From Methanoculleus sp. UBA430 (GTDB taxonomy: Archaea; Halobacteriota; Methanomicrobia; Methanomicrobiales; Methanoculleaceae), in NCBI RefSeq assembly GCF_002506585.1, contig NZ_DAXW01000005.1:15308-72512 (forward strand): a stretch of DNA of 57,205 nucleotides, in the 5' to 3' direction. The notes under the pieces are model-generated. The model did no database searches, was not told the DNA's origin, and worked only from the letters and a program-made list of their open reading frames with translations. The position numbers were made by a program, and so were the translations under genes. This document shows positions 15,282-22,778 of the stretch, piece by piece. The number at the start of each line of letters is the position of its first letter. Position 1 is the stretch's first letter.

Positions 15282-16107
15282 CACCGTCACGACGATCGGG
15301 CGTACCCGCGTCCAGCACGGGAAGGTGAGCGACCGGGTCTACGTGATGCACCTCGCGCCCGCTGACCTCCCCGGCATACTCGACGGCCTTGATGCGCTCG
15401 CAGAGGCCGAAGGCTACTCCAAGATCTTCGCGAAGGTCCCCGCCTCCGCCCTCTCCCTCTTTCTCGCCCGCGGCTACGCCGTCGAGGCGCGGGTGCCGGG
15501 GTTCTTCCGGGGCAGGGAGGACGGCTGCTTCGTGGCGAAGTTCCTCGACCCGGAGCGCCGGCGGGAGCGGGGCGACCCCGATGCGGTCCTTGCGACCACT
15601 AGAAACACCGGCCGGCGCCCCCCGTCCGCGCTGCAGCCGGGCTGGACGTGCACCCTGGCGGCCGAAGACGATGCGGACGACCTCGCCGCGCTCTACGGCG
15701 GGGTCTTTGCTACCTACCCGTTCCCCATCGATGACCCCGGCTACCTGCGGGAGACGATGGCCGGGGACTACCGCTACTTCGTCGTCCGCACAGACGACGG
15801 CACGATCGCAGCGGCCTCCTCGGCGGAGGTCTACCCCGAGGACGGGAACGTCGAGATGACCGACTTCGCCGTCCACCCGGATTTCCGGGGCAGGAACCTC
15901 TCCCTCCTCCTCCTCGCCCGGATGGAAGAGGAGATGCGGGCGGCCGGCCTCAAGACCGCCTTCACCATCGCCCGGGCGCTCTCCTACCCCATTAACGCCA
16001 CGTTCGCCCGGGCCGGCTACGCCTGGGCCGGGACCCTCGTCAACAACACCAACATCTGCGGCGGGTTCGAGAGCATGAACGTCTGGTACCACTCATTGGG
16101 CCGGTGA
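15271..16107 (+). CDS. ablB: Beta-lysine N6-acetyltransferase
   Basis: The 278-residue product acetylates the epsilon amino group of beta-lysine, completing synthesis of the compatible solute. It has an N-terminal AblB-specific half (VYVMHLAPADLPGILDGLDA, ALSLFLARGYAVEARVPGFF) and a C-terminal GNAT domain with the acetyl-CoA loop in VHPDFRGRNLSLLLL and the family ending (PINATFARAGYAWAGTLVNN, TNICGGFESMNVWY). It starts inside the end of ablA and has no promoter of its own. Length and motifs are normal. Confidence 0.95.
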   Translation: MTTDTVTTIGRTRVQHGKVSDRVYVMHLAPADLPGILDGLDALAEAEGYSKIFAKVPASALSLFLARGYAVEARVPGFFRGREDGCFVAKFLDPERRRERGDPDAVLATTRNTGRRPPSALQPGWTCTLAAEDDADDLAALYGGVFATYPFPIDDPGYLRETMAGDYRYFVVRTDDGTIAAASSAEVYPEDGNVEMTDFAVHPDFRGRNLSLLLLARMEEEMRAAGLKTAFTIARALSYPINATFARAGYAWAGTLVNNTNICGGFESMNVWYHSLGR

Positions 16108-16442
16108 CAGGGCGGACCTCCCGGCGGGGTCGTACTGCCTCAGGTGAAAGAACGGAAGTCGTGCCGGCTTCAGGTCACACACGCTCGTTTGCCGGTTTTC
16201 GGAGGTGCAGGTCACCCCGGTCAGGAGAGCAGCGATCTGCATGGATGCATTCTGTTCCATGTGGAACAAATTTGAACCAATGGCTGGAAACGATTCTGTC
16301 CTCCAGGGTATGCCGCTTTTGGAGCGGATATCCCCTCGGCGTGCCCGTGGAACAGCACGCTCGCGAGGAAGGCGCATGCTCCGATCCGGAATGGATACAC
16401 TCACCATGCAGTCGGGTCCCCCCTCTTTCACCTGTTCTGAAA
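16108..16442. other. Intergenic stretch without recognisable content
   Basis: I see no coding pattern, repeat or RNA in these 335 bases between ablB and the decayed genes downstream. Codon bias is absent in all frames. A short inverted repeat TTCCATGTGGAA occurs at about 16255-16266. Confidence 0.5.
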
Positions 16443-16672
16443 CTACCCGTCACCGTGCACCGGTTTAGGACGGTCCCGCCGGGCCCGGTGCATCCGGAGG
16501 TACTCGGACCGGGAAAGAGCGAAGTTTTCGGCATTCTCAAAGAACGCGTCGATCAGGTCGACCTCTCTGCGCTCCAGACCTCGTTCGGGACTTCCCTGAC
16601 CCGGAGGGCATGTCTCCGGACAAAAGCCAGCCGCTCCTGCCGGTTCTTCTCGCGATCAAACCTCAATTCCAT
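16443..16672 (-). pseudogene. Frameshifted small gene, partner of the decayed nucleotidyltransferase-like gene
   Basis: The minus strand starts at 16672 with MELRFDREKNRQERLAFVRR, continues to VREVPNEVW, then needs a frame change near 16570 to go on as EVDLIDAFFENAENFALSRS and EYLRMHRAR. The joined product, about 75-80 residues, resembles small archaeal proteins found directly after a nucleotidyltransferase-like gene (recalled pattern, not searched). It overlaps the preceding gene by 17 bases, so the pair was once an operon. As it stands the frame is broken. Confidence 0.55.
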
Positions 16673-16990
16673 ACGGCTCCCCCCCGACCTGCAGGCGCTC
16701 CATGAACATTCGCAGGAGATCGCCATCGAGCATCTCCCGGAACAACATCCAGAGATAGACCGCATCCTCGATATCCTTGTCGCTCCCGAGATTGAGTTTA
16801 TAGGGGATCTGCAGCTCGATGGGCGATACGAAGAACCGGATGTCGTCAAACTGTACTCTCTTCGCCCTGGACATCGCATACCGATCGAAGTCGTCTTGCC
16901 CGCCATAACGGGATGCCTGCGAACCGGTCAGGAGTGCCCGATGCGCTTCAGAAGGTCCCGGGCGGACGCCTTCTGCTGACGCCGCTTCAT
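16656..16990 (-). pseudogene. Remnant of a nucleotidyltransferase-like gene
   Basis: Six bases after the stop of the MntA-like gene an ATG at 16990 opens MKRRQQKASARDLLKRIG and stops after 20 codons. In another frame the sequence continues RALLTGSQASRYGGQDDFDR, then VQFDDIRFFVSPIELQIPYK and DKDIEDAVYLWMLFREML. The second half resembles the C-terminal helices of archaeal nucleotidyltransferase-like proteins (SP-x-E-x-Q-I-x-YK and KDIEDAxxL). The catalytic N-terminal part is missing, so it is a truncated and frameshifted relic. Confidence 0.55.
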
Positions 16991-16996
16991 ATCCGA

Positions 16997-17320
16997 TCAG
17001 ATCCGGCGTTGCTTGTAGAGCCAGAAGTCAAGGTCGCCGGGGTCCTCCGCGTATACGATGCAGTGCCGCTCGAGTATCCCTCCCCGGAGATACCAGGGGA
17101 TCTCGTCGTATACGACGATATCGTATCCCTCCGGGGCGAGGAGCATCCTCTCATGCACCGCAGTCCTGTCCGCCCCCTCGTCCAGGATCAGGCAGAGGTC
17201 GATATCGGACTTGGGGCCCGCGTAGCCCATGACACGCGAGCCAAAGAGCAGAATGGCCCTGATCGAGGGGAGGACCTCCCGGAAGTGGTCCAGGATCAGG
17301 TCCTGTCCGCATCCAGCCAT
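16997..17320 (-). CDS. MntA-type nucleotidyltransferase antitoxin (partner disrupted)
   Basis: This 107-residue protein has AILLFGSRVMGYAGPKSDID, followed by LCLIL, with the GS motif and both metal Asp residues (SDIDLCL), then GYDIVVYDEIPW with the third Asp. That fits the minimal nucleotidyltransferase family of MntA antitoxins. It overlaps the 3' end of hepT by 25 bases. Because hepT is split by a TnpB element, the antitoxin is probably expressed, if at all, from a promoter in or after the element. The catalytic residues look intact. Confidence 0.75.
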   Translation of the reverse strand: MAGCGQDLILDHFREVLPSIRAILLFGSRVMGYAGPKSDIDLCLILDEGADRTAVHERMLLAPEGYDIVVYDEIPWYLRGGILERHCIVYAEDPGDLDFWLYKQRRI

Positions 17321-17592
17321 ACCAGCACCTCCTCTGAGAACCTGCGCAGGCGAGGCATGAGCCGCTGCAGCGCGGCATACGCGATCTGGTCGTTGACACT
17401 GTCATATTCGTGAACCAGACGGTTTCTCAGCCCGTTCGCAGATTTCATATCTCTCCCGGTCTCCGGATCGATGATCCCTTCGGTCACCAGATAGTCGAGA
17501 TTGGTGTAATCGTCCTGTGCGGAGGAGTAGAGCATCCGGCGGATGAGCGCAGATATATCCGTAACCGCCTCCACGGCCTCTTGAAACTCTTT
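17296..17592 (-). pseudogene. HepT toxin, 3' part, separated by a TnpB element
   Basis: The reading KEFQEAVEAVTDISALIRRM through GRDMKSANGLRNRLVHEYDS is the C-terminal two thirds of a HepT/DUF86 toxin, with the HEPN motif R-x4-H-x-Y (RNRLVHEY). The preceding part lies 1.2 kb away at 18823-18957, on the far side of the insertion element. Joining both gives RKALY-KEFQEAVEAV, which fits the family consensus in that helix. The open frame extends into the element but lacks the natural start, so the toxin is broken. Confidence 0.8.
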
Positions 17593-18822
17593 GTGACTGC
17601 TCCCACGACTAAATTCGTGGGCATCTACGGATGTTATCCGAGAGATTGCAGCCCCAATCTCAAGATATTGATCGCCGCGTTCTGGTCCCGATCCAGTTCC
17701 AACCCGCAATGCGGGCAGGAGTGAACTCGGTCAGAAAGGTTCTTGACGACGATCAGGCCACATCGGGAGCACATCTGCGAGGTGTTTCTGGGGTTCACCA
17801 CGATCACCTGCGAGCCAGCATCCTCCGCTTTGCTCGTTGTGATCGTGACAAACTGATTCCAGGCCACATCGGCTATGCTTTTCGCCAGATAGGGGTTCTT
17901 TTGCATATCTCTGATATTCAGATCCTCGAACACAATCGTCCCGAACCTGTTCACCACCTTCCGGGAGGTTTGATGAGCAAAATTGAGCCGTCTGTTAGCA
18001 ATCCGTTCGTGAACGTGCGCGACGATCTTCCGGGCCTTCTTCCGCTCTGGAGTGCCCTTCTCGGCCTTCGAGAGTCTCCTCTGCACCTTGGCAAGAGCCT
18101 TATCGTCGGTGCGGAAGAACCGAGGGTTCTCGATCTTCTCCCCATTCGAGAGCGTGGCGAAAGACTCCAACCCGACATCGATCCCTACCGTGGTTTCCTT
18201 CTGCGGAGCAGGTGCGGGATCATACTCGACCGAGAAGCAGGCATACCACTTCCCGGTTGCCGACCGCCGGATCGTGAGGGTCTTGATCGTCCCTTTGATC
18301 GGGCGGTGAAGGACGACCTTCACATCCCCGATCTTCGAGAGATTGATCCGGTTCCCAACGAACTTGAACCCGCCTTTCTCAGCCTGCGGATACGTAAAAC
18401 TGTCATACCGCCCCTTCCCTTTGAACCGAGGATAGCCGGGTTTCTCCCCGGCTTTCGCTCGCCGGAAGAAGGCTTTGAGCGCGAGATCCACCCGAACCTG
18501 GACGTTCTGGAGGGTCTGAGCATAGACCTCCTTCAGTTCAGGCCGTTCGCGTTTCCACTGAGTCAGGATCTTGTTTGTTTCATACAAGGAAACCGAACGC
18601 TGTTCCTGTTCCCAGGCGGTCTTTCGCAATGCGAGCGTGTCGTTGTAAATCCACCGGCAAATCTCAAGTGTCCGCTCTAACTGAGTGACCTGAGATTTCG
18701 TCGGATAGATCCGGTAACGATACGTTCTACGGATTGTAACACTCTATTGACTTATGCTTAGATATGGTTGTCGGCGGCATTCATCCCACGACTGAAGTCG
18801 TGGGCTCCCTGCCTGTTTGATC
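17593..18822 (-). mobile_element. IS200/IS605-type (IS1341-like) TnpB element inserted in hepT
   Basis: The 1230-base element is bounded on both sides by hepT sequence. Its right end (lower coordinate) starts GTGACTGCTCCC with hairpin CCCACGACTAAATTCGTGGG, and near its left end stands CCCACGACTGAAGTCGTGGG (18785-18804). The minus-strand left flank in hepT ends CTCTAC. It has no target duplication, as expected for this family, and no tnpA. A stub of the same kind is at 339. Confidence 0.85.
17634..18740 (-). CDS. tnpB: TnpB RNA-guided nuclease with canonical RuvC motifs but no clear start codon
   Basis: The protein has RuvC-I VGIDVGLESFATL, RuvC-II TIVFEDLNI with the catalytic Glu, a CSRCG...CPHCG zinc finger and RuvC-III LDRDQNAAINIL, so the nuclease centre is intact. 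The family N-terminus is also present in frame (RTYRYRIYPTKSQVTQLERT, LEICRWIYNDT), from about 18740, but no ATG, GTG or TTG occurs there before the upstream stop at 18744. The first possible start is TTG 18629, which would delete about 37 residues of the wedge domain. Either a rare start is used or the start codon has been lost. Confidence 0.8.
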   Translation of the reverse strand, partial: VTIRRTYRYRIYPTKSQVTQLERTLEICRWIYNDTLALRKTAWEQEQRSVSLYETNKILTQWKRERPELKEVYAQTLQNVQVRVDLALKAFFRRAKAGEKPGYPRFKGKGRYDSFTYPQAEKGGFKFVGNRINLSKIGDVKVVLHRPIKGTIKTLTIRRSATGKWYACFSVEYDPAPAPQKETTVGIDVGLESFATLSNGEKIENPRFFRTDDKALAKVQRRLSKAEKGTPERKKARKIVAHVHERIANRRLNFAHQTSRKVVNRFGTIVFEDLNIRDMQKNPYLAKSIADVAWNQFVTITTSKAEDAGSQVIVVNPRNTSQMCSRCGLIVVKNLSDRVHSCPHCGLELDRDQNAAINILRLGLQSLG

Positions 18823-18957
18823 GTAGAGTGCCTTGCGCAGGATGCGGTCGCTCACGACAGCATCGGACAGGTGGCGCTCGATAAACTCGATCCGATCGAT
18901 GAGCACCTCCGTCTTCTGCAATATCCGCTCCCTGATCCGGATATCGTGGGCCTCCAT
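18823..18957 (-). pseudogene. HepT toxin, 5' part, upstream of the TnpB element
   Basis: Starting from the ATG at 18957, the minus strand gives MEAHDIRIRERILQKTEVLI, then IEFIERHLSDAVVSDRILRK and ALY before running into the TnpB element. These are the first two helices of HepT. The rest of the gene is at 17296-17592. The natural promoter side is on this part, so the split leaves the start without the HEPN motif. Confidence 0.8.
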
Positions 18958-19013
18958 TGGAGATTATTCATCCGTCGCCTCGATAAACCTTCTTGTGAAC
19001 TACCTCGGGCCTT

Positions 19014-19057
19014 CCGGGCAGGCATCCAGGTCTGAACAACTCTCCATCCCGCATCAA
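19014..19057 (+). repeat. Copy of the 3' end of the acylphosphatase/coiled-coil gene
   Basis: CCGGGCAGGCATCCAGGTCT, the stop codon and about 25 bases after it repeat the sequence at 13424-13467 with only a few mismatches. It seems to be the last trace of a second copy of that gene. The remainder of the 270 bases between hepT and the next gene shows nothing I can name. Confidence 0.6.
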
Positions 19058-19230
19058 CGACCTCCTCCTTGAGTATCAGGATATCGCGGTCCACGCGGAA
19101 GTATGCCGTGGAGATCCGCCCCGGGCCTCCATCGAGGACTTCGCGCCCGAACACGGGAGACCCGGCCGGATCCCTGCTGCCCCCGTATGACAACCCTTAA
19201 GAGGAACCTTACGAGAGATACTACTCAACG

Positions 19231-20136
19231 ATGCTCGATCAGTTCAAAGGCTGCCTGCTCGGGGCCGCCATCGGGGATGCGCTCGGCATGGCGCGGGAGA
19301 GCACACCGCCCGACTTCCAGCGCCTCCATGAAGGATACCGCCGCGCGTGGCGGGGGCACCCGAACGCGGGACTGAAACCCGGGCAGTTCACCGACGACAC
19401 CCAGATGATGCTCCTGGTGGCCGGGATGCTCGCCGACGGCAGTTACTCGGAGGGGGAGTATGCCGCCGCCCTCGTCCGGATGTACATGAACGAGGACCTC
19501 CGGTTCCCCGATGCCGCCGTGGACGCCGCGTGCCGGCACCTCCTCCTCTCGGGCGAGCGACCGGGCGGCGTCGCCTCCAACACCGCCGGCTGCACCGGCA
19601 TCGCCGTCCCGTTCGGGCTCGCCTACGGCGACCCGGTCGACGTCACCGAACGGGTGGTCCAGGCCTGCAGCGTCACCCACACCCACCCGGCCGCACACGC
19701 GGGAGCCGTCACCGTGGCGATCCTCGTCCACCACGCCGTCCGCGGCCGCCCCGACGCCCTCGATATCGCCGCGAAGGTCGCCGGCCTCGAGGACCTCGCC
19801 CTCGGCAGCAAGATCCGCGACGCCGTCCGGCTCGCGAACGAGGGGATCAGCCTCGAGAGTGCGTTATCCGTGATCGGGAGCGGCGTGACCGTCTACCAGA
19901 CTGTCCCGCTCGCCTTCTTCCTGATCAACCGCATCAAGGAGGCCACCGCCCTCCTCACCACCGCCGCGCACGTCGGGGGGAACACCGACACCATCGCGCT
20001 CATCTGCGGCGCCTACACGGGCGCGACCCGCGGGAAGTCCGCCCTCCCGCAGGACCTCCTCGACGGGCTCGAGGGGCGCGACGAGATCGAGGCGACGGCC
20101 GCCCGGCTTTACGAGCGCTCTACCACAAAGCCTTAA
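19231..20136 (+). CDS. ADP-ribosylglycohydrolase family protein
   Basis: The 301-residue protein is a DraG/ARH-type hydrolase. The N-terminal GCLLGAAIGDALGMA, the metal-binding QFTDDTQMML and the C-terminal AHVGGNTDTIALICGAYTGA provide the two aspartate/threonine clusters that hold the binuclear magnesium centre. Enzymes of this fold remove ADP-ribose from proteins or small molecules; the substrate cannot be told from the sequence, and no nitrogenase or DraT gene is near. Length and motifs are complete. It ends 26 bases before argC and might share its transcript. Confidence 0.85.
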   Translation: MLDQFKGCLLGAAIGDALGMARESTPPDFQRLHEGYRRAWRGHPNAGLKPGQFTDDTQMMLLVAGMLADGSYSEGEYAAALVRMYMNEDLRFPDAAVDAACRHLLLSGERPGGVASNTAGCTGIAVPFGLAYGDPVDVTERVVQACSVTHTHPAAHAGAVTVAILVHHAVRGRPDALDIAAKVAGLEDLALGSKIRDAVRLANEGISLESALSVIGSGVTVYQTVPLAFFLINRIKEATALLTTAAHVGGNTDTIALICGAYTGATRGKSALPQDLLDGLEGRDEIEATAARLYERSTTKP

Positions 20137-20162
20137 GATTCTAGAAAAGACACCTCTTTCGT

Positions 20163-21149
20163 ATGGAAATTGCGATCATCGGTGCATCCGGATATACCGG
20201 CGGCGAGTTAATGCGGCTTTTGCTGCACCACTCGTCCGCGGATGTCGTCGCGGCGACGTCCCGGAAGCTGGACGGCACCCCCGTCGCCTCGGTCCACCCC
20301 CATCTCCGGGGGCTGACCGATCTCGTCTTCCGGAACACCGAGGCCGGCGATATCGATGCCGACTTCGCCTTCCTCGCCGTGCCGCACACGGCGGCGATGA
20401 AGGTTGCCGGGACGCTTGCGGAACGGGGGATCAAGACCGTCGACCTCTCGGCCGACTACCGGCTGGCGAAAGACGTCTACGAGAAGACCTACGGCGTGGT
20501 CCACGAAGCCTACTTCGAGGCCCCGTACGGCCTCTGCGAGCTCCACCGGGACGAGGTCCGCGGCGCCTCCTTCGTCGCGAACCCCGGTTGCTTCCCGACG
20601 GGAGCGACCCTTGCCGCGGCCCCGCTTGCCAAATACGCCCACACCATCATCTACGACTCAAAGACCGGGGTTTCCGGGGCGGGGAACACGCCCTCCGCGA
20701 CCACCCACTACGGAAACGTCGGCGACACCTTCAGCGCCTACAAGTGGACGAGCCACCGCCACCTTGCCGAGATGAAGCAGGAGGCCGCCCGGCTCGGCTC
20801 GACCGCCCGGTGCTACTTCACGCCCCACCTCCTCCCGGTGAACCGCGGGATCCTCACGACGGCCCACATCCTCCTCAACGAGCCGATGGAGCAGGCCGAG
20901 GTCGAGGCGCTCTACAAGAAGTTCTATGCAGACGAGTTCTTCGTCCGCTACCAGAAACCCACGCTCGCCGCCGTCCGGGGGACGAACTTCTGCGACGTGG
21001 CCGTCGAGAGCGAGGGCGACCGGGTCGTCGCGGTCTCGGCGATCGACAACCTGGTCAAAGGCGCGAGTGGTCAGGCGATCCAGAACATGAACCTGATGTG
21101 CGGGTTTGCGGAGAACGACGGTCTCCGCAGCGCCGGGATGCTCCCGTGA
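20163..21149 (+). CDS. argC: N-acetyl-gamma-glutamyl-phosphate reductase
   Basis: The 328-residue enzyme reduces N-acetylglutamyl phosphate to the semialdehyde in arginine synthesis. The NADP motif IIGASGYTGGELMRLL opens the protein, the catalytic Cys143 lies in VANPGCFPTGA, and later HRHLAEMKQE and TPHLLPVNRGILTTAH are family signatures. It is the first gene of the operon argC, CBS gene, argJ, argB, with short spacing or overlap throughout. Upstream 20137-20162 is AT-rich and can hold part of a promoter. Confidence 0.95.
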   Translation: MEIAIIGASGYTGGELMRLLLHHSSADVVAATSRKLDGTPVASVHPHLRGLTDLVFRNTEAGDIDADFAFLAVPHTAAMKVAGTLAERGIKTVDLSADYRLAKDVYEKTYGVVHEAYFEAPYGLCELHRDEVRGASFVANPGCFPTGATLAAAPLAKYAHTIIYDSKTGVSGAGNTPSATTHYGNVGDTFSAYKWTSHRHLAEMKQEAARLGSTARCYFTPHLLPVNRGILTTAHILLNEPMEQAEVEALYKKFYADEFFVRYQKPTLAAVRGTNFCDVAVESEGDRVVAVSAIDNLVKGASGQAIQNMNLMCGFAENDGLRSAGMLP

Positions 21150-21159
21150 GGTGATGGCG

Positions 21160-21642
21160 ATGAAGGTCAGGGAGATCATGACCCCGGACCCCGTGACCGT
21201 CCGGGTCGCTTCAACGGTGCGCGAGGCGGCGGGACTGCTCCGGAAGTACCATATCGGCGGGCTCCCCGTGATGGACGGCGACCGGGTGGCGGGAATCGTC
21301 ACCGAGACCGATATCCTCTCGCTCCTGGATGTCGGCGACCTCTCCGACGACCTCTGGCTCCCCTCGCCGCTCGAGGTGATCGAGGTCCCGGTCCGGGAGT
21401 TCATCAACTGGGAGAAGACGAAGCGGGCGCTTGCCGATATCGGGGAGATGGAAGTGCGGCGGGTGATGAGCAGCCCGGTCGTCGCCATCGACGAGGATGC
21501 CGATATCGTCGACGCGGCGTCTCAGATGCTCCACGAGGGGATCGCACGCCTCCCGGTGCTCCGCGACGGAAGACTCGTCGGGATCGTCACCCGGGCCGAC
21601 ATCGTCCGGGGTATCGGGGTGTCATCGGGAGAAGAAGCATGA
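21160..21642 (+). CDS. CBS-domain pair protein inside the arginine operon
   Basis: This 160-residue protein is a stand-alone Bateman module. CBS 1 starts VREIMTPDPVTVRVASTVRE and ends RVAGIVTETDILSLL; CBS 2 starts VRRVMSSPVVAIDEDADIVD and ends GRLVGIVTRADIVRGI. CBS pairs bind adenosyl ligands such as ATP, AMP or SAM and usually regulate a partner. Start candidates are ATG 21160 and ATG 21154, both behind GAGGTG at the argC stop. It overlaps argJ by four bases (ATGA), so it is made in step with arginine enzymes and may sense their nucleotide state; this is inference. Confidence 0.85.
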   Translation: MKVREIMTPDPVTVRVASTVREAAGLLRKYHIGGLPVMDGDRVAGIVTETDILSLLDVGDLSDDLWLPSPLEVIEVPVREFINWEKTKRALADIGEMEVRRVMSSPVVAIDEDADIVDAASQMLHEGIARLPVLRDGRLVGIVTRADIVRGIGVSSGEEA

Positions 21643-22778
21643 AGAGTATCTGTGGAGTCGAAGGCGTCGGTGCCTGGGGGATCAAGGAAGGAAAGTTCGG
21701 GCTCGCCCTGATCCGGGCGAGCGGGACGGCGGCCGGGGTCTTCACGTCGAACAAGGTCCGGGCGGCCCCGGTCGAGGTGATGATGGAACGGATGGAGCGA
21801 GGCACTCTTGACGCCGTCGTCGTGAACAGCGGGTGCGCGAACGCCTACACCGGCGAGCGGGGATACCGCGACGCGGTGGAGATGTGCACCATCGCGGCCG
21901 GAGCCCTCGGCCTCGACCCGGCGTCGGTCGGTGTCGCGAGCACCGGGGTGATCGGCCGCTACCTCGATCTCCCCCTGATCCGGGACCAGTGCGGGCGGGT
22001 CGCCCCGCTGCTTGCCCGGAGCGGTGACGCCGAGGACGCGGCGGCGAAGGCGATCATGACCACCGATACCTTCGCAAAGCACGCCCTCGTCGAGACGGAG
22101 TCGTTTACCGTCGGCGGGATCACCAAGGGGAGCGGGATGATCGCCCCCAACATGGGGACGATGCTTGCGTTCCTCTACACCGATGCGGAGGTCGAGGGAC
22201 CGGTCCTCCAGGAGATCCTCCGGCAGGCAACCCGGCGGTCCTTCAACCGGGTCGTCGTCGACGGGGACACGAGCACGAACGACGTCGCCCTCTGCACCGC
22301 GACCGGTGCCGCAGGGAACGTGGATCGGGACGAACTCGCGAAGGCGATCGAGGCTGTCTGCCGCGACCTTGCCGTCCAGATCGCCCGCGACGGCGAAGGC
22401 GCGACGAAACTCCTCGCGGTGACCGTCCGCGGCGCTCCCGACGAGGACGCGGCCGCGGAGGTGGCGCGGACGATCGTCGCCTCCCCGCTCGTCAAGACCG
22501 CCGTCTACGGCGAAGACCCGAACTGGGGCCGGGTGGTCGCGGCGGCCGGGAGGGCCGGCGTGGCGTTCGACCCCTACGCGGTCTCCCTCCGGGTCGGGGG
22601 GACGCCGCTCGTCCTCCGCGGCGAGATCGTCGCCGACCTCGTGCAGGCGAAGGCCGCGATGCGCGGCGATACCGTCGCGTTCGACCTCGACCTTGCCGCG
22701 GGCGACGGGAAGGCGACGGCGTGGGGATGCGACCTCACCGAGAAGTACGTAGAGATCAACGGGAAGTACACGACATGA
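21639..22778 (+). CDS. argJ: Bifunctional ornithine acetyltransferase/N-acetylglutamate synthase
   Basis: ArgJ transfers the acetyl group from N-acetylornithine to glutamate, recycling it in the cyclic arginine pathway. The 379-residue precursor cleaves itself before a conserved Thr; here that is Thr174 in GSGMIAPNMGTMLAF, with Gly in place of the usual Ala just before it. ASTGVIGRYLDL and the final YVEINGKYTT are also typical. Start ATG 21639 overlaps the CBS gene stop, and the gene's own stop overlaps argB. Whether it has both activities or only the transferase cannot be read off. Confidence 0.95.
   Translation: MKSICGVEGVGAWGIKEGKFGLALIRASGTAAGVFTSNKVRAAPVEVMMERMERGTLDAVVVNSGCANAYTGERGYRDAVEMCTIAAGALGLDPASVGVASTGVIGRYLDLPLIRDQCGRVAPLLARSGDAEDAAAKAIMTTDTFAKHALVETESFTVGGITKGSGMIAPNMGTMLAFLYTDAEVEGPVLQEILRQATRRSFNRVVVDGDTSTNDVALCTATGAAGNVDRDELAKAIEAVCRDLAVQIARDGEGATKLLAVTVRGAPDEDAAAEVARTIVASPLVKTAVYGEDPNWGRVVAAAGRAGVAFDPYAVSLRVGGTPLVLRGEIVADLVQAKAAMRGDTVAFDLDLAAGDGKATAWGCDLTEKYVEINGKYTT

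Noticed and set aside
16104..16979. 291-residue plus-strand open frame
   Set aside because: It has no family resemblance and lies opposite recognisable decayed genes on the minus strand.
18996..19013. Possible element end (minus strand GAGGTAGTTCAC)
   Set aside because: Only about ten bases match the ends of the TnpB element at 11552, too few to call a remnant.
18852..19193. 113-residue minus-strand open frame near the second hepT
   Set aside because: The true hepT start is in another frame (ATG 18957), and the upstream part is composed of a duplicated gene end and unassigned sequence.
19231..20136. ADP-ribosylglycohydrolase as part of a defence or DarTG-like system
   Set aside because: No ADP-ribosyltransferase is adjacent, and the neighbours are arginine synthesis genes.
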